In this document: piece after piece, positions 5,133-14,445 of the stretch
Numbering within the stretch: position 1 is the stretch's first letter
Layout: the number at the start of each line of letters is the position of its first letter
NCBI GenBank assembly: GCA_910578805.1
Contig: CAJTRS010000043.1
Location: 1 to 14,505 of the forward strand
Length of the DNA stretch: 14,505 bases
Source: an uncultured Muribaculaceae bacterium
GTDB taxonomy: Bacteria; Bacteroidota; Bacteroidia; Bacteroidales; Muribaculaceae
Direction: 5' to 3'
The notes under the pieces: model-generated
What the model was told of the DNA's origin: nothing
What the model saw: the letters and a program-made list of their open reading frames with translations, nothing else
The model's database searches: none
Made by a program: the position numbers and the translations under genes

Positions 5133-7652
5133 ATGGAACACATAAAAAAACTATTCTCCAACAAATCTTTCATAGGAGCATTAGGCTCCATAGCCATAAT
5201 AGCTATAATAGCCATAGCGTTTTTCTATCCCGACTCCATGGAGGGAAACACCCTCCAGCAACACGACATGGTGCAAGGCATGTCGAACGGCCATGAAGTG
5301 CAGCAATATCGCGAAGCCACCGGCGAACAGTCACGCTGGACCAACTCGCTGTTTTCAGGCATGCCCACATTCCAGATATCGCCGAGCTACCCGTCAAACA
5401 GCCTGTTTTCATGGATCGATTCAGTGATGGGCTTGTGGCTGCCGGCTCCGAGCAACCTGCTGTGCATGATGATGATCGGTTTCTTCATTCTACTCATGGC
5501 CATGCGCATGCGCTGGTATATAGCCCTTATAGGAGCAATAGCCTATGGATTCAGCTCTTATTTCATAATCATAATAGGCGCCGGACATATATGGAAATTC
5601 GTCACCTTGGCCTACATACCGCCCACGATAGCCGGAATCATATTGTGTTATCGCGGACGTTACCTGGCCGGAGGCGCTCTCACGGCCCTGTTTGCAATGA
5701 TGCAGATAGCGAGCAACCATGTGCAGATGACATATTACTTTCTGTTTGTTATAGCCGGTTTCTCTCTCAGTTTCCTGATAGAGGCATACCGAAGCAACAG
5801 AACCAGACAATGGCTTACCGCCACCGGAATGCTCCTTGTAGCCGGAATACTTGCCGCCGGAGCCAATCTGCCAAGCCTTTACAACACTTATGAATATTCC
5901 AAGCAGACTATACGAGGAGGCCATTCGGAACTAACCTCTCCCGGCAACGCCAACAGCACCGGTGCCGGTCTTGACCGCGACTACATAACCCAATACAGCT
6001 ACGGCACATCGGAGACATTCTCCCTGCTGATACCCAATGTGAAAGGCGGAGCCACCACCAAGCCGGAAAAAGGACAGAACAAAGCCCTGACACTCGGCGA
6101 TCTCGATGCCGCCAAGGAAATGTATGCCCAAAACAAGATATCACCAACCGACATGCAGAATCTCCATGCCGTATATCAATACTTCGGAGAACCTGAGGGG
6201 ACAAACGGACCGGTATATGTGGGCGCTTTGGTACTCGCCCTGTTCATACTCGGCTGCATAATAGTGCGCGGACCTCTGAAATGGATACTCATAGTCCTTA
6301 CGGCACTGTCAATACTGCTTGCCCTCGGACGCAACTGCATGTGGCTCACCGATTTCATGCTCGACTACATGCCAATGTACAATAAATTCCGCACTCCGGA
6401 GAGCATACTCGTGATAGCCGAATTCACCATACCTCTGCTCGCCATGATGGCGCTGCAACGGCTGTTTGCCACCGGACATGAAGAGGGGTGGCGCATGTAC
6501 CGCAAACCTTTGATATATAGCTTCGGAGCCATACTGCTGCTATGTCTCGCCGGCATAGTGGCTCCGGGATTCTACGGCAGTGCGTTCAGCGCCCCGGAAT
6601 TGGAAGCAGGATATCAACAGACTCCTCTGGCACACGCCATAACAGCGTTGCGCCACTCGATGGTGGCCGATGACGCCATGCGATCATTCCTCGTAACCGG
6701 CGCCGGATTAGGAGTGCTGCTACTTTACCTGACAGGAAAAATACGCCGAGCTATAGCACTGACGGCAACCGGAGCAATAATTCTTGCCGACCTGTTTTCG
6801 GTCAACAAACGATATGTGGATCATGACAGTTTCATGGCTCCGGTAAAAGTCAACGCCGAAGGCATAGCGCCCGATACGGCCGATACCATGATACTGGAAT
6901 CGGACGACAATTTGAGGCTGCCCGACGGCAACACCAACTATCGCGTACTCGACCTGGCCCGCTTCACCGACCCCAAGCCGTCATATTTTCATAAAATGAT
7001 AGGTGGATACCATGCTGCCAAACTCACACGCTATCAGGACATTCTGGAGTACTATTTCATGTCGGAAAGGAACCCCGAAAATGTAGTAAACATGCTTAAC
7101 ACAAGATACATAATCCAGGACCCGGACGGCGCGCCGCTGCTTAATGACGAAGCTAAAGGCAACGCTTGGTTTGTGGACAGGATCATCTATACCGACACCC
7201 CCGACCGGGAGATAGCCGCCATAGAAGCGCTTGATATAGAACGAGAGGCAGTGGCTGACCGCAAGTTCGAGTCCATTCTCGGACAGCCTGCACCCAAAAC
7301 CCGGGGCGATACGATAATGGCAACCTCCTACGCCCCCAACAGACTCACCTATAATGCCCGAAGCGCAAATGGAGGTGTGGCCATACTGTCGGAAGTCTAT
7401 TTCCCATGGGGCTGGAAAGCCACCATTGACGGCGAGCCGGCGGAGATAGGACGCGTAAACTACATACTGCGCGCCATCAGGATACCGGCAGGCGAACACG
7501 ACATAGAGCTAACGTTTGATCCGGAATCGCTTCACGCCACCACCACAACCGCATATATAGCCATAGCACTCATATATCTTGCGATAGCCGCGGCGGCAGC
7601 CACAGGCCTGAAACGTCGAGCATCGGCAGGTAAAAAACAGTCAAAGGAATGA
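5133..7652 (+). CDS. YfhO-family multi-pass membrane protein (putative GT-C-type glycosyltransferase)
   Basis: An 839-residue integral membrane protein, ATG 5133. After an N-terminal membrane segment (13-32) comes a conserved extracytoplasmic loop with QHDMVQ (43-48), YREATGE and WTNSLFSGMPTFQI (69-82). Many hydrophobic segments follow, with GHIWKFVTLAYIPP (151-164) and SNHVQMTYYF (194-203), both typical of Bacteroidetes YfhO proteins. The C-terminal 300 residues form a large soluble domain ending in FPWGWKATIDGEP and a final membrane helix near 810-830. YfhO of Bacillus adds sugars to lipoteichoic acid. By fold this protein should use a lipid-linked sugar outside the membrane, but no substrate can be assigned here. 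Ile codons are strongly biased to ATA (the first nine are all ATA). It overlaps the next gene by 4 bp (ATGA). Confidence 0.85.
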   Translation: MEHIKKLFSNKSFIGALGSIAIIAIIAIAFFYPDSMEGNTLQQHDMVQGMSNGHEVQQYREATGEQSRWTNSLFSGMPTFQISPSYPSNSLFSWIDSVMGLWLPAPSNLLCMMMIGFFILLMAMRMRWYIALIGAIAYGFSSYFIIIIGAGHIWKFVTLAYIPPTIAGIILCYRGRYLAGGALTALFAMMQIASNHVQMTYYFLFVIAGFSLSFLIEAYRSNRTRQWLTATGMLLVAGILAAGANLPSLYNTYEYSKQTIRGGHSELTSPGNANSTGAGLDRDYITQYSYGTSETFSLLIPNVKGGATTKPEKGQNKALTLGDLDAAKEMYAQNKISPTDMQNLHAVYQYFGEPEGTNGPVYVGALVLALFILGCIIVRGPLKWILIVLTALSILLALGRNCMWLTDFMLDYMPMYNKFRTPESILVIAEFTIPLLAMMALQRLFATGHEEGWRMYRKPLIYSFGAILLLCLAGIVAPGFYGSAFSAPELEAGYQQTPLAHAITALRHSMVADDAMRSFLVTGAGLGVLLLYLTGKIRRAIALTATGAIILADLFSVNKRYVDHDSFMAPVKVNAEGIAPDTADTMILESDDNLRLPDGNTNYRVLDLARFTDPKPSYFHKMIGGYHAAKLTRYQDILEYYFMSERNPENVVNMLNTRYIIQDPDGAPLLNDEAKGNAWFVDRIIYTDTPDREIAAIEALDIEREAVADRKFESILGQPAPKTRGDTIMATSYAPNRLTYNARSANGGVAILSEVYFPWGWKATIDGEPAEIGRVNYILRAIRIPAGEHDIELTFDPESLHATTTTAYIAIALIYLAIAAAAATGLKRRASAGKKQSKE

Positions 7653-8218
7653 AATCGGCCCGTGGCAGACTGTATGGCGTAAAGCGGTTGCTTTCCGCTC
7701 CGCGACGTGCGGCAAGGCGTAAAGGCTTCGGCATACACTCGCCTTTTGCTTTTGACTTCGTGCGGCGTGTCATAGCACAGCCATGCGCTTATTATGCTTA
7801 CTCGACCATAGACAGAGAGGCAAAAACAACTCATGGAAGCCGCTCGCGTTCAAGGCTACTGTTTCGCGTGTCGCTATATTTCCGGCCCAAACGCATCGCC
7901 ATATCGGGCAATATTGATGATTCTGCAAAAAAGGCTCTGATATCGGGCTGCTCATCGGCCGAATTAAAAGCAAACTGCGATGCCGACCTATGGATAATAA
8001 ACTCAGAAGCAATGATGCCCCGTGAAGAGCTGAACCGTTGCATAGAAAACGGGGGCACAGCTGTATTCACACACCTCAAAGGAAACCGGGACAGGCGCGA
8101 AAAGGTGACAGGCATATGGCATGACCATGCCCACGGCATGCTTTTCATGGGAAGCGACACGGCCATACTGGTGGGACTGAAGCATCTGCCCCACCAGAGA
8201 TTTGATGTGTGGATTTAG
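7649..8218 (+). CDS. Degenerate SAM-methyltransferase-like protein, probably non-catalytic
   Basis: A 189-residue protein, ATG 7649 overlapping the YfhO-family stop by 4 bp. Its N-terminus RKGFGIHSPFAFDFVRRVI (24-42) matches a Bacteroidetes family of predicted class I methyltransferases of roughly 230-250 residues that opens with GHGIHSPF. RLLFRVSLYFRPKRIAISG (69-87) corresponds to the RLV-YF-P--ILEIGT strand that starts the SAM-binding loop. DADLWIINSE (111-120) corresponds to the DFVFIDG strand, and the end (HDHAHGMLFMGS to HQRFDVWI) to the usual DLF-VGLLFFRK ending. The glycine-rich SAM loop is replaced by GNIDDSAKKA, and about 50 residues are missing. The frame is intact, so it is likely expressed but unlikely to bind SAM normally. 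The homology is from recalled patterns, not a search. Confidence 0.6.
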   Translation: MKSARGRLYGVKRLLSAPRRAARRKGFGIHSPFAFDFVRRVIAQPCAYYAYSTIDREAKTTHGSRSRSRLLFRVSLYFRPKRIAISGNIDDSAKKALISGCSSAELKANCDADLWIINSEAMMPREELNRCIENGGTAVFTHLKGNRDRREKVTGIWHDHAHGMLFMGSDTAILVGLKHLPHQRFDVWI

Positions 8219-8228
8219 ACAGGCACCA

Positions 8229-9143
8229 ATGACCCGACGCTGCGTTGATGACATAGACCGCATAGTGGAATCGTATCAGGCATATCTTTCATTAGAGAAA
8301 GGTCTTGCCGACAACACTCTCGACGGATACATCGACGACGTGAACAAACTGCTGGCGTATCTCGCCGACACAGGCACCGCGCTATCGGAAGTGACGTTGG
8401 AGGAACTGCAATGCTTTGCCGCCGATGTTCACGATCTTGGAGTCGCAGTACGCACACAGGCCAGAATAATATCGGGGGTGAAGTCTTTTTTCAGATATCT
8501 CACTTTAGAAAAATTCATAGAAAGCAATCCGGCCACGCTACTTGAAAGCCCGCGCATAGGCCGCAAACTGCCCGATATCCTTACCGTTGAAGAGATCGAT
8601 GCCATGATAGAAAGCATTGACATGTCGGCGGCAGAAGGGCAACGCAACCGCGCCATAGTGGAAACCCTTTACGGCTGCGGACTGCGGGTGTCGGAACTCG
8701 TGAATCTTGAGATAAGCAAGCTTTTTCTTGACGAACAGTTCATAGTAGTATGCGGCAAAGGCAATAAAGAGCGGGTGATTCCGATATCGCCAACGGCCAT
8801 AAACGAAATCGGCAGCTATATGCTGCAGCGTCAGAGCATGAACATAAAACCGGGCGAAGACCACATACTGTTTCTAAACCGGCGCGGCCGACGGCTTACC
8901 CGCATCATGATATTCTACATAATAAAACGTCTGGCCGAAGCGGCCGGAATCCGCAAGGAGATATCACCACACACACTGCGCCATTCGTTTGCCACCCACC
9001 TGCTGGAAGGCGGTGCCAACCTCCGCGCAATTCAGCAGATGCTCGGCCATGAAAGCATAACCACTACAGAAGTCTATATACACATTGACCGCAGCCGCCT
9101 GCGGTCCGAAATACTCCGCTTCCACCCACGCAACCGCCTATAA
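8229..9143 (+). CDS. xerD: Site-specific tyrosine recombinase XerD
   Basis: A 304-residue recombinase, the usual XerD length, that would resolve chromosome dimers at dif with a XerC-type partner and FtsK. The N-terminal SAM-like DNA-binding domain covers about 8-95 (YQAYLSLEKGLADNTLDGY). The catalytic domain carries R153 (GCGLRVSEL), K177 (GKGNKERVIP), H248 and R251 (HTLRHSFATHLLE), H274 (MLGHESITTT) and the nucleophile Y283 (EVYIH). All six residues are present. The open frame extends to ATG 8205 and TTG 8202, which overlap the preceding gene. ATG 8229 lies 10 nt after that gene's stop and fits the family N-terminus better. The wording around the active site is XerD-like rather than like phage or transposon integrases. 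Confidence 0.93.
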   Translation: MTRRCVDDIDRIVESYQAYLSLEKGLADNTLDGYIDDVNKLLAYLADTGTALSEVTLEELQCFAADVHDLGVAVRTQARIISGVKSFFRYLTLEKFIESNPATLLESPRIGRKLPDILTVEEIDAMIESIDMSAAEGQRNRAIVETLYGCGLRVSELVNLEISKLFLDEQFIVVCGKGNKERVIPISPTAINEIGSYMLQRQSMNIKPGEDHILFLNRRGRRLTRIMIFYIIKRLAEAAGIRKEISPHTLRHSFATHLLEGGANLRAIQQMLGHESITTTEVYIHIDRSRLRSEILRFHPRNRL

Positions 9144-9232
9144 GACGAGTAAACTCAGAAATGTGCGATTTCAGCTTGCGCGAAACCTTAGAAATGTATA
9201 ATACGCTCCAATCACCGCGAGCCCCACAAGAA
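9144..9232. other. Convergent gap between xerD and mfd
   Basis: The two converging genes are 89 bp apart. I see only weak hairpins: GAAAT-GTGCG-ATTTC near 9158-9172 and CCCCAC/GTGGGG (9222-9227 with 9240-9245). Neither is followed by a T tract, so no intrinsic terminator is called. Confidence 0.5.
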
Positions 9233-12200
9233 TTACATAGTGGGGAGATCGATCACAGTCTGGAGAATGTGGACGGCCTGCTCCACGGTGCTGACGTGGG
9301 ATATGGTGAAACTGCGCCGGCCGGATTTCTCGCGGATATTGCAACGGCGCGGATTTTCCTGTAGATAGCGCAGCAGTTTGCCGAACATCTCCGACTGATA
9401 GTAGGCCCTATTGGAGTCATCGACAAAATAGATATACATCTTGTCCTGCTTCAATGCCACTTTCTCTATGCCAAGACGCCGTGCGAGCCTGCGGAGACGC
9501 GGTATGCGCAGCAACTCGGCTGTGACCTGAGGAATGGCCCCGAATCGGTCGATAAGCCGCGTACGGAAAGCCTGCAGATCCATTTCACGCTCTATGGAGT
9601 CGAGTTCCTGATAAAGGCTGATGCGCTCGCTCTCCTGCGGCACATAATCGGCCGGCAAAAGCAGCTCCATATCGCTCTCGATCACGCAATCGGCCACATA
9701 CTCCTTGTCACCGTCGGCAGTGACCTCCACGTCGTCGAACTCTTCGGTGCGGAGTTCCGTGACGGCTTCTTTAAGAATCTTCTGGTATGTCTCATAACCG
9801 AGATCGGCTATGAACCCGCTCTGTTCGGCACCGAGCAGGTTGCCGGCACCGCGAATGTCAAGGTCCTGCATGGCGATATGGATACCGCTGCCAAGATCGC
9901 TGAAGCTCTCGATGGCCTGGAGTCTGCGGCGCGATGTGGGCGACAATGGCACATGAGGGGGCACCGTCAGATAACAGAACGCCTTGCGCGAACTGCGGCC
10001 TACGCGCCCGCGAAGCTGGTGAAGCTCGCTAAGTCCGAAATTCTGGGCATTATTGATGACGATGGTGTTGACATTAGGCATGTCGATACCGCTCTCTATG
10101 ATGGTGGTGGCAAGCAACACGTCGTAGTCGTGGTTGGCAAAATCAAGTATGGCTTTCTCGAGCTTTTCGGGCGGCATCTGGCCATGGCCGATCACGGTGC
10201 GGGCGTCGGGGACAAGACGCTGTACCATGGCCTGCAATTCGTTGAGCCCTTCGATACGGTTATTGATTATAAACACCTGACCGTTGCGCGACATCTCGAA
10301 GTTAATGGCCTCGGCCAGAATATCATCATTAAGCGAATTGACGGTGGTGACTATCGGGTAACGGTTGGACGGAGGGGTATTTATGGCCGATAGATCACGT
10401 GCGCCCATAAGCGAGAACTGCAAGGTGCGGGGTATGGGAGTCGCGCTCATGGTGAGGGTATCGACATTGGTCTTGAGCTGCTTCAGCTTTTCTTTAACAG
10501 CCACGCCGAACTTCTGCTCCTCATCGACCACGAGCAGTCCGAGGTCATGGAACTTCACATCTTTGCCTATAAGCTTATGCGTGCCGATTAGTATGTCGAT
10601 TTTGCCCTCGGCCAGATCGGCAAGCACCTGCTTGACCTGCTTCGGAGTGCGTGCGCGAGATATGTAATCGACCCTCACGGGAAATTCCTTCAGACGCCGC
10701 GAGAATGTGTTGTAATGCTGATATGCGAGCACTGTGGTAGGCACAAGCACGGCGGTCTGTTTATTATCCGCGGCTGCCTTGAACGCCGCCCGTATGGCCA
10801 CCTCCGTCTTTCCGAATCCCACATCACCGCATATCAGACGGTCCATGGGCCGGTCACTCTCCATGTCGGCTTTCACAGCCTTGGTGGCTGTAAGCTGGTC
10901 GGGGGTGTCCTCATAGACAAACGATGCCTCCAACTCATGCTGCATGTAGGTATCGGGTGAGAATCCGAATCCTTTTTCCTGCTTGCGCGCGGCATACAGC
11001 ATGATCAGATCGCGGGCTATGTCCTTAAGTTTATTCTTGGTCCGCTCCTTTACCTTGTTCCATGCTCCTGTGCCGAGTTTGTTGATCCTGGGGGGCACGC
11101 CCTCCTTGCCACGGTATTTGGCCAACTTATGGAGCGAGTGAATGGACACGAATATGATGTCTTCATTAGCATAAACGAGCTTGATCATCTCCTGTGTGCG
11201 TCCGGATACATTGGTCCGGTACAGACCGGCAAAGCGCCCCACCCCGTGATCGACATGGACTATGAAGTCGCCGGGTTCTATGGCACTGAGCTCCTTGAGC
11301 GAGAGGGCAAGCTTGCCGGAACGGGCCCGGTCGCTCTTGAGATTGTACTTATGGAAGCGGTCAAATATCTGATGGTCGGTAAATATACACCTACGCTCCA
11401 TGTGATCCACGAATCCTTCGTGAAGGGTGGAATTGACCGGAGTGAATGTCAGAGACTCCCCACGGTCCTCGAATATGGCATGAAGGCGCTCTATCTGCTT
11501 TTCGCTGTCGGAAAGGATATAGATTGTGTAACCGTCGGCAATAAAACGCGAGAACGACTCGGCTATCAGATCGAAATTCTTATGATACAGCACCTGGGGT
11601 GAACATTTGAAATCGATAGATGCGCCGGCCGATTTGTCGGGAGCGGCTGAAGAGGAAAATCTCAACTGGAAAAATCCGTCGAATTTCATGCAGAAATCCT
11701 CGGCATCGACCACTTTTGTCATTGCCGTACGATCACCCTCCTCGGCTATCATGGCACTCTCAGAAAATGTCTCGGCAGCTACCGCCCGAATACGCGACAG
11801 AGTATAATCGGCATCGCGCACGGCTATAACGGTATCGGGGGAAACAAAGTCGAGAAGCGATGCTCCACGCGACTGAGAAGCCACATTGGAAGTGACAGAA
11901 ATCTCGTCAACGCGGGATTCGGAGAGCTGGGTCTCGATATTGAACGTGCGCATGGAATCGATCTCGTCGCCGAAGAAGTCCACGCGATACGGCAACTCGT
12001 GACTGTAACCGAATATATCGAGAATGGAGCCGCGGGAGGCAAACTGCCCGGGCTCATACACATAGTCCACTTCCTGAAAACCGTTGTCACGAAGCCAACG
12101 TATGGTTTCGGTAAGATCGGTGGGAGAATCTTTATGCAACCGGAGAGTATGCGTGGCAATGGTATCGCGTGAGGCTACCTTTTCGGCAAGCGCCTCAGGG

Positions 12201-12568
12201 TATGTGACCACAAATCGCGGAGGACAGTCGCTGTACCAGCGGCTCAATGTCTCAGTGCGCAAAATCTGTGAGGGGGGATCGACCTGTCCGTATTTTATGT
12301 CGCGCTTATAGGCCGACGGAAGCAACATCACATCATCTTCACCCAGCATTCGGCTAAGATCGTGATACAGATAGCCGGCATCGTCAAGCGAATCACCGAT
12401 CACAAGCACGGGACGGCCGCCTGAAGGAATAGCTCCGAGCATGACAGCCACGGACGAACCGACAAGATTATATACGCTCACACAACGCCCACCGTGGGAC
12501 AATGCCCGCGTCAATGCCGCGCCACGCGACCCGCGCATGAAGCTATCGGCGATATCCTTTAATGTCAT
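9233..12568 (-). CDS. mfd: Transcription-repair coupling factor Mfd
   Basis: An 1111-residue ATPase that removes stalled RNA polymerase and recruits UvrA. Domains in order: a UvrB-like module with YEPGQFASRGSILDIF (171-186) and VDFFGDEIDSMRTF (196-209); an RNA-polymerase-interacting CarD-like domain at about 424-530 (GDFIVHVDHGVGRFAGL at 433-449); and the RecG-like translocase with Walker A GDVGFGKTE (581-589), DEEQ (682-685), SAT (708-710) and motif VI QLRGRVGRS (851-859). The TRG motif region follows around 893-913, then a C-terminal UvrA-masking domain to 1111. All key motifs are intact and the length is normal. The ATG at 12568 shares one base with the stop of the upstream protease gene (TAATG), so the two are probably co-translated. 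Confidence 0.97.
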   Translation of the reverse strand: MTLKDIADSFMRGSRGAALTRALSHGGRCVSVYNLVGSSVAVMLGAIPSGGRPVLVIGDSLDDAGYLYHDLSRMLGEDDVMLLPSAYKRDIKYGQVDPPSQILRTETLSRWYSDCPPRFVVTYPEALAEKVASRDTIATHTLRLHKDSPTDLTETIRWLRDNGFQEVDYVYEPGQFASRGSILDIFGYSHELPYRVDFFGDEIDSMRTFNIETQLSESRVDEISVTSNVASQSRGASLLDFVSPDTVIAVRDADYTLSRIRAVAAETFSESAMIAEEGDRTAMTKVVDAEDFCMKFDGFFQLRFSSSAAPDKSAGASIDFKCSPQVLYHKNFDLIAESFSRFIADGYTIYILSDSEKQIERLHAIFEDRGESLTFTPVNSTLHEGFVDHMERRCIFTDHQIFDRFHKYNLKSDRARSGKLALSLKELSAIEPGDFIVHVDHGVGRFAGLYRTNVSGRTQEMIKLVYANEDIIFVSIHSLHKLAKYRGKEGVPPRINKLGTGAWNKVKERTKNKLKDIARDLIMLYAARKQEKGFGFSPDTYMQHELEASFVYEDTPDQLTATKAVKADMESDRPMDRLICGDVGFGKTEVAIRAAFKAAADNKQTAVLVPTTVLAYQHYNTFSRRLKEFPVRVDYISRARTPKQVKQVLADLAEGKIDILIGTHKLIGKDVKFHDLGLLVVDEEQKFGVAVKEKLKQLKTNVDTLTMSATPIPRTLQFSLMGARDLSAINTPPSNRYPIVTTVNSLNDDILAEAINFEMSRNGQVFIINNRIEGLNELQAMVQRLVPDARTVIGHGQMPPEKLEKAILDFANHDYDVLLATTIIESGIDMPNVNTIVINNAQNFGLSELHQLRGRVGRSSRKAFCYLTVPPHVPLSPTSRRRLQAIESFSDLGSGIHIAMQDLDIRGAGNLLGAEQSGFIADLGYETYQKILKEAVTELRTEEFDDVEVTADGDKEYVADCVIESDMELLLPADYVPQESERISLYQELDSIEREMDLQAFRTRLIDRFGAIPQVTAELLRIPRLRRLARRLGIEKVALKQDKMYIYFVDDSNRAYYQSEMFGKLLRYLQENPRRCNIREKSGRRSFTISHVSTVEQAVHILQTVIDLPTM

Positions 12569-14232
12569 TATTTTACGGTGTTGCCTGATAAGATCGATTT
12601 GTATTTAGCCTCATCGTTGAGCAATGCCACGGCATCGCGCACGGCAATATCGCTGTCGATGAAACTCTCCACGTCGCCGCGTCTGAAGTAATAGCGTTCA
12701 ATAATCTCACGCTTTAGGTAAGGCGCCACGGCATCACGGTTGGAGTCAAGCTCTTCATCAAGCGGCCGGCGCAACAACTCCTCCACGTCCTTAAGCCGGG
12801 TATCAAGACTGTCGGACATATATCCCTCAACCTTGGCGGCCTCACGCAAGCGCTGCACAAGCATCTCACACACCTTGTCGTGATTGAAACGTGCGGGATC
12901 GATGGAGGATTTAAAGTCGGAATATACGGAGTCGGTAATTACAAAATCCTTTACCGGAGGGATTGTCTCATGAGTGGCTGCAAACTTGTTGGCGTAGTCA
13001 AAAATCCAGTTATCGGTAACCAGATTGTATGTGACGCGGCTTATTTCAGGATAAGTAATACTGATGTCGGGGGTTATGCCTCCGCCGTCACGTACCTGAC
13101 GGCCGGCTTTGGTGGAAAACACCGTGGTCAGGCTGTCGGGGATACGCTGTGCGGCACCTTCGGCAGTGCGGTGAGAATAATCCACGGCCTGGATAAGACG
13201 TCCGCTCGGTATGTAATATTTCGACACGGTAACCTTAAGCAACGCATTGTTGGGCAACTCGGTGGTGGTCTGCACCAGACCTTTGCCAAACGAACGGCTG
13301 CCCATCACCACTGCACGGTCAAGGTCCTGCAATGCTCCGGCGGTGATTTCGGCGGAAGAAGCTGTGGCTCCGTTGATAAGCACCACCATAGGCAGTTTGG
13401 GTGCGATGGGGTTGGAGTGCGTGCGGTAAATCTTCTCACTTCCGGCATTGCGCCCGCGTGTGCGGAGCACTTCAGTGCCTTTGGGAAGAAAATAGCTCAA
13501 TATCTTCACGGCACTCTCCAAATATCCGCCTCCGTTGTCGCGCAGGTCAAGCACGAGACCTTTTATGCGGTCTTTATCCATGAGATTAATCAGGGCCTCT
13601 TTTACCTCGTCGGCCGATTTCTCGGAAAATTGCGACAACAGAATATATCCCACGCCATCTCCAATCACTCCCGAGTAAGGCACTGATGGAATCATGATCT
13701 TCTCACGCACCATGTCAACCGTAATTATCGAATCGGTGACATAGGGACGCTTCACGGTAACCACGGCATGAGTGCCGCGCGGCCCTTTGAGCCTCTCGGT
13801 CACTTTCTCTGTGGAAAGACCAGCAACGGAATCGCCGTTGACCGCCATTATCAAGTCGCCAGGACGCAATCCCGCTTTTGCCGCGGGCGACCCTTCATAA
13901 GGGCCGCTTATATACACCTTGCCGTCGCGCTCCATAACATAGGAACCAATACCGCCATATTCGCCCTGGTTCATGGTATTGAAATTCTCCTGCTCTTCAC
14001 CCACGAAATATTCGGTATAAGGATCAAGCTTTCGGAGCATGGCATCAATAGCCGTCTTTACCGAAGCATCGACATCAATGGTATCCACATAGTTGGCCTG
14101 CAATTCTTTTACCACGGAATTGAACAGACGCATATTTTCCATGAGCCGCGATTTGTCGCTACGGCCGGCGGCGCCGATGCCTGTAATAGCGGCCACTAAC
14201 ACGACAGCAACAGTACATAAAAGCTTTCTCAT
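12568..14232 (-). CDS. Carboxy-terminal processing protease (S41 family, CtpA/Prc-like)
   Basis: A 554-residue periplasmic serine protease. Residues 1-22 are a signal peptide (MRKLLCTVAVVLVAAITGIGA). A helical segment with VVKELQANYVD and LRKLDPYTEYF leads into a PDZ domain at about 85-165 (GIGSYV, GSPAAKAGLRPGDLIMAVNGD). The S41 core has LVLDLRDNGGGYLESAV (226-242), the catalytic serine in NGATASSAEI (S292) and the general-base lysine in GSRSFGKGLVQ (K317), 25 residues apart as in characterised CtpA enzymes. A long C-terminal tail (about 400-554) is typical of Bacteroidetes members. Such proteases trim or degrade envelope proteins; the substrate here is unknown. It is the first gene of a two-gene unit with mfd. 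ATG 14232 follows a -7 box at 14267-14274. Confidence 0.94.
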   Translation of the reverse strand: MRKLLCTVAVVLVAAITGIGAAGRSDKSRLMENMRLFNSVVKELQANYVDTIDVDASVKTAIDAMLRKLDPYTEYFVGEEQENFNTMNQGEYGGIGSYVMERDGKVYISGPYEGSPAAKAGLRPGDLIMAVNGDSVAGLSTEKVTERLKGPRGTHAVVTVKRPYVTDSIITVDMVREKIMIPSVPYSGVIGDGVGYILLSQFSEKSADEVKEALINLMDKDRIKGLVLDLRDNGGGYLESAVKILSYFLPKGTEVLRTRGRNAGSEKIYRTHSNPIAPKLPMVVLINGATASSAEITAGALQDLDRAVVMGSRSFGKGLVQTTTELPNNALLKVTVSKYYIPSGRLIQAVDYSHRTAEGAAQRIPDSLTTVFSTKAGRQVRDGGGITPDISITYPEISRVTYNLVTDNWIFDYANKFAATHETIPPVKDFVITDSVYSDFKSSIDPARFNHDKVCEMLVQRLREAAKVEGYMSDSLDTRLKDVEELLRRPLDEELDSNRDAVAPYLKREIIERYYFRRGDVESFIDSDIAVRDAVALLNDEAKYKSILSGNTVK

Positions 14233-14266
14233 CGAGAGTAACGTAATTTTAACCTATTTCAAACAT

Positions 14267-14274
14267 CAAAGTTA
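14267..14274 (-). promoter_or_regulatory. Promoter -7 box of the ctp-mfd unit
   Basis: The minus strand reads TAACTTTG, an exact TAnnTTTG match. The predicted start is near 14263, with a leader of about 30 nt to ATG 14232. A run of A on the plus strand (14290-14296) gives a T-rich -33 region but no clear TTTG at the usual spacing. Confidence 0.5.
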
Positions 14275-14357
14275 GTCATTTATTACAACAAAAAAATGAT
14301 AATATATTTCAATTTTACTCTAAAAATAAATTTTACGCCGTTTTTTTAACCTCAATA

Positions 14358-14389
14358 TTTGCATAATTGGAATAAACCACGTAATTTTG
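14358..14389 (+). promoter_or_regulatory. Promoter of tRNA-Asn
   Basis: TTTG (14358-14361), 20 nt, then TAATTTTG (14382-14389): a full match to the Bacteroidetes housekeeping promoter with ideal spacing. Transcription should start near 14393-14396, giving a leader of about 50 nt before the mature tRNA at 14446. The leader holds a small TCCC/GGGA hairpin (14401-14412) and a GCCAT/ATGGC dyad (14415-14436). Confidence 0.75.
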
Positions 14390-14445
14390 CAACGCTAAAA
14401 TCCCAAAGGGGACAGCCATGGCATACTGCAGATGGCAGGCAAAAT

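Noticed and set aside
8205..8228. Upstream starts for xerD (TTG 8202, ATG 8205)
   Set aside because: They overlap the preceding gene and add CGFRQAP, which does not resemble XerD N-termini. ATG 8229 gives the typical length, though ATG 8205 cannot be fully excluded.
9222..9245. CCCCAC/GTGGGG inverted repeat at the end of mfd as a terminator
   Set aside because: It has only 6 bp with a 12-nt loop and no T tract on either side.
9161..9364. A short plus-strand frame of 67 codons after xerD
   Set aside because: More than half overlaps the 3' end of mfd in antisense; there is no motif and no promoter, so it is treated as chance.
12880..13686. A 268-codon plus-strand open frame opposite the Ctp protease
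   Set aside because: It is antisense to a protease with intact catalytic motifs; there is no promoter, start context or family signature of its own.
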